DNA of 11,077 bases from JBAWAP01 sp049589355 (GTDB lineage Bacteria > Chloroflexota > Anaerolineae > VGOG01), in the NCBI GenBank assembly GCA_049589355.1, contig JBAWAP010000041.1:1-11077 (forward strand), in the 5' to 3' direction. The translations under genes were made by a program, and so were the position numbers. This document shows, one piece after another, positions 5,466 through 11,077 of this stretch (position 1 is the first letter of the stretch; the number at the start of each line of letters is the position of its first letter). A model generated the notes under the pieces. It ran no database searches and was not told the DNA's origin. It was given only the letters and a program-made list of their open reading frames with translations.

Positions 5466-6227
5466 ATGAAGAAAATCCACTTATCGTTCTCACCTGAACT
5501 GCTTTCCAAATGCCTGCTGGCTGTGTTGGCGGTGGCAGCCACCACGGTTCCTCTGGTGCTGATCGGGCGTGACACGCTCGGCGAAGCCGTCATTGCCTTG
5601 CTGTATCTGGTTCCGGTCGGGTGGATCGCCAGCCAGTGGGGGCAGGTGCCGGGTATATGCGCGGCACTGGCGGCAGCCCTGACGTTTGACTTCTTTTTCA
5701 TCTCGCCTTTTTACACGTTCGCGGTTGGGAGACTGGAGGGCTGGCTGGTGCTGGTGATCTTTCTGGCCGTGGCCATTGTGGTGGTGGGCCGCATCCAGTC
5801 TAGCCTGTCCAAGGCGCAGGCCAGCGAGCGTGACGCCATCTTTATGTACGAGCTGAGCACGGCTCTGGCTGGTCTGCGCACTCAGGACGCTGTCGTTCAT
5901 GCCCTGGCCAGGCATCTTCAGCAAATGTTTCAGGCCGCGCTCGTGGAGGTGCTCGTTCAGCAGCCCGGAAGCCAATCTTCGCCGATGATCGTCCAAGCGC
6001 CGCTGGATGGCGTGGCAAACGGCAAGCCCGATCGAGTGCTGCCGATCCTGGCTGCGCCAGGGTTGGTGGGTGAAATCCGTTTGTGGCGTGGCCACGGCTG
6101 GTTGCCGCCGGAAGACAGCCGCTTGCTCCAGAACTTTACTACGCAGGCTGCGCTGGCGCTCGAACGCGCGCGGTTGGCCGAGGCCGAGGCGCGCGTGAAC
6201 ACACTCGCCAATGCGAGCGCGAGATAG
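5466..6227 (+). CDS. DUF4118-GAF membrane protein, KdpD-like without kinase
   Basis: A 253-residue protein equivalent to the middle of KdpD. Residues about 13-110 form four hydrophobic segments of the DUF4118 type, with the signature LTFDFFFISPFYTFAV; the KdpD encoded downstream has LAFDFFFVPPRLTMAV. A linker helix and a GAF-like domain (about 125-240) follow, ending FTTQAALALERARLAEAEAR, which mirrors FASQAALAIERAQLAEQARQ in KdpD just before its histidine-containing helix. Here the protein stops at that point. It has neither the KdpD N-terminal Walker/USP region nor a HisKA or HATPase domain. AAGGAGG at 5453-5459 gives a strong start 6 nt before the ATG. It lies 42 nt after kdpB and 9 nt before kdpC, so it is surely co-transcribed. 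It may be a K+ or turgor sensing accessory that pairs with KdpD or the pump; this role is inference. Confidence 0.85.
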   Translation: MKKIHLSFSPELLSKCLLAVLAVAATTVPLVLIGRDTLGEAVIALLYLVPVGWIASQWGQVPGICAALAAALTFDFFFISPFYTFAVGRLEGWLVLVIFLAVAIVVVGRIQSSLSKAQASERDAIFMYELSTALAGLRTQDAVVHALARHLQQMFQAALVEVLVQQPGSQSSPMIVQAPLDGVANGKPDRVLPILAAPGLVGEIRLWRGHGWLPPEDSRLLQNFTTQAALALERARLAEAEARVNTLANASAR

Positions 6228-6236
6228 AGGGGAGAC

Positions 6237-6803
6237 ATGCGTACTCAACTCAGACCGGCTATCGTCTCGCTTGCCCTGTTCACATTGATCACCGGCGTGC
6301 TCTATCCGCTGGCAGTGACGGGACTGGCGCAAGTTTTCTTCCCGCGTCAAGCCAATGGCAGCTTGATGGTCAGGAATGGACAGGCCCTCGGCTCCGAACT
6401 GATCGGGCAGCCCTTTGACGATCCGAAATATTTTGGGAGCCGCCCGTCAGCGACTTTACCGTTCCCGTACAACGCAGCAGCCTCGGCCGGCTCCAACCTC
6501 GGCCCGCTGAACGCCAACTTGGTCAAAGCGGTGCAGGCCCGCATTGATGCACTCCGCGCCGCTGACCCCGGCAACACCGCGCCCATCCCGGTGGACTTGG
6601 TGACCGCCTCGGGCAGTGGGCTTGACCCGCACATCAGCGTCGCTGCGGCGCTCTACCAGGTTCCGCGCGTGGCGCGTGCGCGCGGCTTGAGCGAGGATCA
6701 GGTTCGGTCACTAGTCATGCAATTTACCGAGGGTCGCCAGTTTGGAATCCTGGGTGAGCCGCGCGTGAACGTGCTCAAGCTCAATTTGGCGCTGGATCGC
6801 TGA
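6237..6803 (+). CDS. kdpC: KdpC, K+-transporting ATPase subunit C
   Basis: Accessory subunit that raises ATP affinity of KdpB and anchors the complex. It has 188 residues (E. coli 190), with one N-terminal membrane helix (about 8-30) and a soluble domain. Family motifs are GSELIGQPFDDPKYFGSRPSA, SAGSNLGP, PVDLVTASGSGLDPHIS, YQVPRVARARG and GILGEPRVNVLKLNLAL. A strong AGGGGAG (6228-6234) lies directly before ATG 6237. Stop at 6801-6803, 19 nt before kdpD. No anomaly. Confidence 0.97.
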   Translation: MRTQLRPAIVSLALFTLITGVLYPLAVTGLAQVFFPRQANGSLMVRNGQALGSELIGQPFDDPKYFGSRPSATLPFPYNAAASAGSNLGPLNANLVKAVQARIDALRAADPGNTAPIPVDLVTASGSGLDPHISVAAALYQVPRVARARGLSEDQVRSLVMQFTEGRQFGILGEPRVNVLKLNLALDR

Positions 6804-6822
6804 ATGGTGTACAATAGGAAGC

Positions 6823-9513
6823 ATGGCAGAAGAACATCAGCGTCCCGATCCTGACGAATTACTCGCGCGCATCCAAGCCGAAGAACAGCAGCAATCTCGT
6901 GGCAAGCTCAAGATTTTCCTGGGCTATGCCGCTGGCGTGGGCAAGACCTACGCCATGCTCGAAGCCGCCCACCAGCGCAAAGAGGAAGGTATAGACCTGG
7001 TAGCGGCCTACGTCGAGACGCACGGCCGGGCCGAGACCGAGGTGATGCTTCAAGACCTGGAGATCATCCCGCGCCGTCAGGTCGAGTACCGTGGCATCGT
7101 CCTGCCTGAGATGGACGTGGACGCGGTGTTGGCCCGCCGCCCGCAACTGGCGCTGGTGGATGAGCTGGCCCACACCAATGCGCCCGGCTCCCGTCATCCT
7201 AAACGCTATCAAGACGTCGAAGAGCTTTTGGCCGCCGGAATTGATGTGTACACCACACTTAACGTCCAGCACCTCGAAAGCCTGAATGACGTGGTGGCTC
7301 AAATCACCGGCGTCACCGTTCGCGAGACCATCCCCGACCGGGTGATTGACGAAGCCACGGAAATTGAGCTGGTTGACCTGCCCCCTGACGAGTTGCTGCA
7401 ACGCCTCCAAGAGGGCAAGGTCTATGTCCTTGACCAGGCAGCGCGCGCCATCAAAAAATTCTTCCGCCCAGGCAATCTCACCGCTTTGCGCGAACTGACC
7501 ATGCGCCGCGCCGCCGAGCGGGTGGACGACCAGATGCGGGCCTATATGCAGGCTCGCGCCATCCCCGGCCCCTGGCCGGCCAAGGAGAGGCTGCTGGTGT
7601 GTGTCAGCGCCAGTCCACTGGCAGAGCGATTGGTGCGCGCCGCGCGCCGCCTGGCCGAAGTTCTGGATGCCGAATGGTTTGCCGTCTACGTGGAAACCCA
7701 CGAGCACGCCCGGCTGTCACAAGCCGAAAAGGAGCGCATTTCACGCACGCTCCACTTGGCCGAAGAACTGGGGGGCAAGGCGGTCACGTTGCCGGGCCGC
7801 TCCATCGCAGAAGCCACGCTCAACTATGCTCGCAAACGCAACGTCACCAAAATCATCGTGGGCAGACCGATCCGCCCACGTTGGTACGAGCTGCTGCGGG
7901 GTTCAGTGGTGGATCAGATTGTCCGCGAAGGCGGGCCGATTGATGTGTACGTCATCAGTGGAATACCGGACGTGAAGCGAAGCGTGCCGCCGGAGGCCGC
8001 AGCGTGGCAGTCGCACCGTGCGTGGCTGCGGTATGTGTACGGCGTGCTCCTGGTCGGAGCGGGTACCTTGTTGGGTGCGCTGGTGCACCCGCTCCTTGCT
8101 CCCGCGAACCTGGTGATGATTTATTTGCTCGTGGTAGTCGTCGCTGCCATTTACCTGGGGCGCGGGCCATCGCTCCTGGCGGCTATCTTGAGCGTGTTGG
8201 CGTTCGACTTCTTTTTCGTGCCGCCGCGCCTGACGATGGCTGTGTCGGACACGCAATATCTGCTGACACTCGCCGCGCTGCTGGTCGTGGGACTGGTCAT
8301 CAGCAGCCTGACTGCGCGCACCCGCGAGCAGGCAGTAGCCGCCGAGCGCCGCGAAACGCAAACCGCCGAGTTGTATGCCCTCAGCCGCGACCTGGCGGTG
8401 GCCGTTGACCTGGACACGATCACGCAGAATGTTCTCACGCATGTCAGCCAGACCTTTAGCCGCGAAGTGGTCGTCCTGCTGCCGGACGCCTCGCGCCACA
8501 CCGTCGAGCCACGCGCCCTCAGCCCTGGCTTCACCCTGAACGAGAACGAGTTGGCCGTCGCGGCCTGGGCATTTCAGCATGGCCAGCCTGCCGGACGCGG
8601 GACGGACACGCTCCCAGCGGCCAGCGTGCACTATCTCCCGCTCAAGACGGCTCGCGGTGCGGTGGGCGTGTTGGGAGTGAAACCGTCTGACCCGAACAGT
8701 CGCCTCAGTCCCGATCAACTCCACTTGCTGGAGGCCTTTGCCAGCCAGGCTGCCCTGGCCATCGAGCGGGCGCAACTGGCCGAGCAAGCTCGACAAGCTG
8801 AAGTGCTGCAAGCTACCGAAAAGCTTCAAACCGCGCTGCTCAACTCGATCTCGCATGACCTGCGCACGCCGCTGGTTTCGATTACGGGCGCGCTCAGCAG
8901 CCTGCAAGAGGATGATGTCGAACTGGACGAAGCCACGCGCCACAGCCTGGTGGAAAATGCCCGTGAGGAGGCCGAGCGGCTCAACCGGCTCGTGGGTAAC
9001 CTGCTCGACATGACGCGCATCGAGGCTGGCGCACTCAAGGTGGCACGTGAGCCATGCGACGTACAGGATGTGATCGGGACGGCATTGGAGTCACTGGACG
9101 ACTGGCTGCGCAGCCGTCCGCTGACGGTGGACGTGCCATCTGACCTGCCGCTCGTGCCGATGGATTTCGTCTTGATGGCCCAGGTGCTGGTGAACTTGCT
9201 GGATAATGCGCTCAAGTATTCGCCGCCGGGGACGCCGATAGAGGTGCGCGCGCATGTGGACGGCGCGGGTGCGCACATACAGGTTGCCGACCGCGGCGTG
9301 GGCATTCCCTCGGACGACCTGGAGCGCGTGTTTGATAAATTCTACCGTGTTCAACAGCCCGGCCAGGTTACCGGAACCGGGCTGGGGCTGTCCATCTGTA
9401 AAGGGATTGTGGAAGCACACGGCGGGCGTATCTGGGCAAACAACCGCGATGGCGGCGGAACGGTTGTTACAGTTACTCTGCCCCTGCACGCTTCCAGCGA
9501 GGTAGCCGAATGA
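6823..9513 (+). CDS. kdpD: KdpD, K+-limitation sensor histidine kinase
   Basis: Membrane sensor kinase that phosphorylates KdpE when K+ is limiting. It has 896 residues, full length for the family. In order, it has the KdpD N-terminal nucleotide-binding region with Walker A GYAAGVGKT (34-42) and VDELAHTNAPGSRHPKR (from 112). A universal-stress-protein-like domain (about 255-370) and four DUF4118 membrane segments (about 400-500) follow, then a GAF domain (about 520-650). The HisKA domain has SISHDLRTP with phospho-acceptor H678. The HATPase domain has the N box (NLLDNALKYS), VADRGVGIP, DKFYRV and GTGLGLSICKGIVEAHGG. ATG 6823 follows AGGAA with a very short gap. The stop overlaps the kdpE start (ATGA), so sensor and regulator are translationally coupled. 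Confidence 0.97.
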   Translation: MAEEHQRPDPDELLARIQAEEQQQSRGKLKIFLGYAAGVGKTYAMLEAAHQRKEEGIDLVAAYVETHGRAETEVMLQDLEIIPRRQVEYRGIVLPEMDVDAVLARRPQLALVDELAHTNAPGSRHPKRYQDVEELLAAGIDVYTTLNVQHLESLNDVVAQITGVTVRETIPDRVIDEATEIELVDLPPDELLQRLQEGKVYVLDQAARAIKKFFRPGNLTALRELTMRRAAERVDDQMRAYMQARAIPGPWPAKERLLVCVSASPLAERLVRAARRLAEVLDAEWFAVYVETHEHARLSQAEKERISRTLHLAEELGGKAVTLPGRSIAEATLNYARKRNVTKIIVGRPIRPRWYELLRGSVVDQIVREGGPIDVYVISGIPDVKRSVPPEAAAWQSHRAWLRYVYGVLLVGAGTLLGALVHPLLAPANLVMIYLLVVVVAAIYLGRGPSLLAAILSVLAFDFFFVPPRLTMAVSDTQYLLTLAALLVVGLVISSLTARTREQAVAAERRETQTAELYALSRDLAVAVDLDTITQNVLTHVSQTFSREVVVLLPDASRHTVEPRALSPGFTLNENELAVAAWAFQHGQPAGRGTDTLPAASVHYLPLKTARGAVGVLGVKPSDPNSRLSPDQLHLLEAFASQAALAIERAQLAEQARQAEVLQATEKLQTALLNSISHDLRTPLVSITGALSSLQEDDVELDEATRHSLVENAREEAERLNRLVGNLLDMTRIEAGALKVAREPCDVQDVIGTALESLDDWLRSRPLTVDVPSDLPLVPMDFVLMAQVLVNLLDNALKYSPPGTPIEVRAHVDGAGAHIQVADRGVGIPSDDLERVFDKFYRVQQPGQVTGTGLGLSICKGIVEAHGGRIWANNRDGGGTVVTVTLPLHASSEVAE

Positions 9514-10202
9514 GTGAGACCGGCGCACGTGTGCTCATCGTGGACGACGAACCAGCCATCCGGCGTTTTCTGCGTGTATCGCTTTCGGCGCACGGGTACG
9601 TCGTCTTCGAGGCAGATAACGGCCAGGCGGCGCTGTCGGCAGTCGTCGCCGACCGGCCCGACCTAATCATCCTGGATTTGGGTCTGCCCGACCTCGATGG
9701 AACCGAAGTCACACGTCTGCTGCGAGAGTGGACGCACATCCCGATCATCATTCTCTCCGTACGCGGGCAAGAAGCCGACAAGATCACCGCGCTGGATGCA
9801 GGCGCGGACGACTATTTGACCAAGCCCTTTGGTACAGGGGAACTGCTGGCACGGATACGGGTGGCTTTGCGGCACACGGGTCAATCCGGCACCGAGCCGG
9901 TCTTTACCAGCAGCGACCTCACAGTGGATTTGGTGCGGCGCGTGGTGACGGTGGCCGGACGTGAAGTGCAACTGACACCGACGGAGTATGATTTGCTTCG
10001 TGTGCTGGTGATTCACGCGGGCAAAGTACTGACGCATCGCCAACTATTGCGCGAGGTCTGGGGAATAGGTTACGAGCAAGAGACACACATACTGCGGGTG
10101 AACATCAGCAACTTGCGGCGTAAGATTGAGCCGGACCCGGCTCGCCCACGTCACATCCTGACCGAACCCGGCGTGGGCTATCGCCTGCGGGCCAGCGCGT
10201 AG
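9510..10202 (+). CDS. kdpE: KdpE, OmpR-family response regulator
   Basis: Transcription factor activated by KdpD, expected to drive this operon. It has 230 residues. The receiver domain has the acidic pair D12/D13, phospho-acceptor D56 (LIILDLGLPD), S83 and K105 (DYLTKPF). The C-terminal winged-helix domain shows LTPTEYDLLRVLV, the recognition region ILRVNISNLRRKI and the ending GVGYRLRA. ATG 9510 overlaps the kdpD TGA by 4 bp. It is the last gene of the operon; hairpins follow from 10229. Confidence 0.96.
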   Translation: MSETGARVLIVDDEPAIRRFLRVSLSAHGYVVFEADNGQAALSAVVADRPDLIILDLGLPDLDGTEVTRLLREWTHIPIIILSVRGQEADKITALDAGADDYLTKPFGTGELLARIRVALRHTGQSGTEPVFTSSDLTVDLVRRVVTVAGREVQLTPTEYDLLRVLVIHAGKVLTHRQLLREVWGIGYEQETHILRVNISNLRRKIEPDPARPRHILTEPGVGYRLRASA

Positions 10203-10228
10203 GGCTATCACTAACTCCCCGCTGGATG

Positions 10229-10248
10229 CCCTCTAGCTTGCTAGGGGG
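10229..10248 (+). repeat. Hairpin after kdpE, possible degenerate relative of the 44-nt elements
   Basis: CCCTCTAGC (10229-10237) pairs with GCTAGGGGG (10240-10248), with one wobble. Its centre GCTTGC is the reverse complement of the GCAAGC centre of the kdpA and kdpB elements. It opens with CCCTCT and continues into GGGGGAGGAA, both also present in the kdpB copy. It may be a shortened, decayed member of the same family, or simply a transcript-end hairpin. Confidence 0.4.
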
Positions 10249-10257
10249 AGGAAAGCG

Positions 10258-10278
10258 AGCTCGCCGTCAGGCGAGTTT
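10258..10278 (+). terminator. Candidate terminator of the kdp operon
   Basis: CTCGCC (10260-10265) and GGCGAG (10270-10275) form a perfect stem around GTCA, extendable by a G-T and an A-T pair into the TTT that follows. The T-run is only three bases, so efficiency is uncertain. It lies 58 nt after the kdpE stop and before the next promoter. Confidence 0.5.
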
Positions 10279-10331
10279 CTGCACTTACCTTGTTCCTAAA
10301 ACCGGTGCTCCTTCTCCATGCCCCAGTGGGT

Positions 10332-10360
10332 TTGACATTACCGCCAACTTAGACTAAAAT
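10332..10360 (+). promoter_or_regulatory. Near-consensus sigma-70 promoter of the lipoprotein gene
   Basis: TTGACA (10332-10337), a 17-bp spacer, then TAAAAT (10355-10360). Transcription should start near 10367, 25 nt before ATG 10392. The rest of the 189-bp gap after kdpE holds only the two hairpins. TTGCCTC (10360-10366) and GAGGCAA (10384-10390) form a perfect 7-bp inverted repeat that spans the start site and covers the ribosome binding site. Confidence 0.75.
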
Positions 10361-10391
10361 TGCCTCTGTCATCCACGACGGAGGAGGCAAG

Positions 10392-10643
10392 ATGAGATTA
10401 CTGAGGATTCTTTTCTGTTTGCTTGTGATTACTGGGCTGTTGGCTGGTTGCAAGAAACCGCCAGAGCCGACACCTACGCCAGTGCCCACCGCTACTGAGC
10501 CAGCGATGCCAGCACCACCCACGGCTACACCAGTGCCAGGTGAGCCTTATCCAGTGCTGCCCACGCCTACATCAGGGCCGGCGACTCCCTATCCGGTGCT
10601 ACCGCCTACACCAGCGCCAGCCACTCCCTATCCCAGCGGGTAG
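10392..10643 (+). CDS. Small Pro/Thr-rich lipoprotein
   Basis: An 83-residue protein with a lipoprotein signal peptide: RLLR, a hydrophobic core, and lipobox LLAGC with lipidated C20. The mature part is almost entirely Pro, Thr, Ala and Val, with near-repeats of PYPVLP followed by PT-rich spacers (ATPYPVLPPTPAP, then ATPYP). This resembles the extended linker regions of exported Chloroflexota proteins. GGAGGAGG just before the ATG is a strong ribosome binding site, and a near-consensus promoter precedes it. There is no enzymatic domain. It is probably a surface spacer or cell-envelope tether; the specific function is unknown. Confidence 0.75.
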   Translation: MRLLRILFCLLVITGLLAGCKKPPEPTPTPVPTATEPAMPAPPTATPVPGEPYPVLPTPTSGPATPYPVLPPTPAPATPYPSG

Positions 10644-10676
10644 GTGTAGGCTGCCGGATTGCTGACCCCACCACAG

Positions 10677-11077
10677 ATGCTGAACAAAAAGCTCATACTA
10701 GCATTGCTCCTCGGTTTGGCAGCTCTCAGTAGCGGTTGTACTGTTTCTACCATTGAGACGGACAATATTCAAGAGAGACTAGACAAGGCTGCCCCGGTGA
10801 TTGCTGGTTCGCAAACTGTGGGGCAGACTTTCGTTTCTCATTACCCCCGGCTCTCGGCTGTTGAGCTGCTTTTGGTCGTCTATCCTGATGATGGCTTGCC
10901 CACTGACACTCCGCGCAATCTGACTTTTCACCTTCGCTCCGATCCCCAGGATGAAACAGATATCGTCATCCTTACTGTTGATACATCCAACTTGAAACAC
11001 AACGATCCGTGTCGCTTCTCTTTTCCTGCTCAAGCTGACTCCGAGAATAGGACTTACTACTTCTTCCTCGACGGTAC
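10677..11077 (+). CDS. Putative lipoprotein, C-terminus outside the window (partial)
   Basis: The frame from ATG 10677 is open to the window end (133 codons). The N-terminus MLNKKLILALLLGLAALSSGC is a lipoprotein signal with lipobox LSSGC (C21). The mature part carries the patterns VGQTFVSHYPRLSAVELLLV, LTFHLRSDP and TYYFFLDG. The alternating hydrophobic pattern suggests a beta-sandwich; I associate this kind of segment with exported Chloroflexota proteins, but name no family. The start is chosen because it gives a proper signal peptide; the ribosome binding site is poor. It follows the small lipoprotein by 33 nt and is probably co-transcribed. Confidence 0.65.
   Translation, partial: MLNKKLILALLLGLAALSSGCTVSTIETDNIQERLDKAAPVIAGSQTVGQTFVSHYPRLSAVELLLVVYPDDGLPTDTPRNLTFHLRSDPQDETDIVILTVDTSNLKHNDPCRFSFPAQADSENRTYYFFLDG

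Noticed and set aside
4332..5480. Long antisense open frame (382 codons) opposite kdpB, and similar antisense frames opposite kdpD.
   Set aside because: They lie entirely or mostly opposite strongly conserved genes, have Arg/His/Gln-rich composition typical of shadow frames in GC-rich DNA, and show no family motif.

Overview
The window is a bacterial chromosome segment whose core is a complete high-affinity potassium uptake locus of the Kdp type, all on the + strand. The layout suggests a Chloroflexota (Anaerolineae-like) genome. The signs are fairly GC-rich coding sequence, short Pro/Thr-rich lipoproteins of the PTPTPVPTATEP kind, a KdpD-like fragment inside the kdp operon, and short C/G-tract palindromes scattered in genes. 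This assignment is inference from gene style, not from a marker gene.

Left edge (1-1240): the C-terminal tail of a membrane protein, a short spacer, then a complete diacylglycerol-kinase-family lipid kinase. An upstream region follows with an extended -10 element (1307-1315) and an 11-bp-spaced TTGAC direct repeat (1251-1272) that could bind KdpE.

Core (1348-10202): a 30-residue kdp-linked membrane peptide, kdpF, kdpA (reading frame broken), kdpB, an unusual DUF4118-GAF protein resembling the middle of KdpD, kdpC, full-length kdpD and kdpE. Genes are tightly spaced, with ATGA overlaps at kdpF/kdpA and kdpD/kdpE. KdpFABC is the K+-translocating P-type ATPase: A is the selective channel-like subunit, B the ATPase, and C and F accessory subunits. 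KdpD/KdpE is the two-component system that normally switches the operon on under K+ limitation.

The most striking observation is a pair of related 44-nt palindromic elements (C-tract, GCAAGC centre, G-tract) inside two genes of this operon. One lies in kdpA (2017-2060), exactly where the reading frame breaks by one base. The other lies in kdpB (4502-4545), where it is read through in frame and adds a Pro/Gly-rich loop to the nucleotide-binding domain beside the conserved RKG lysine. The kdpA copy carries two G GGG GGA heptamers in the phase that a -1 shift would need to rejoin the gene. It could therefore be a dead allele, a slippage-prone switch, a recoding site or an assembly error; the sequence alone does not decide.

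Right edge (10203-11077): two hairpins after kdpE, one of them perhaps a degenerate relative of the kdpA/kdpB elements. Then come a near-consensus promoter (TTGACA, 17 bp, TAAAAT), a small Pro/Thr-rich lipoprotein, and the start of a second, unrecognised lipoprotein that runs off the end.
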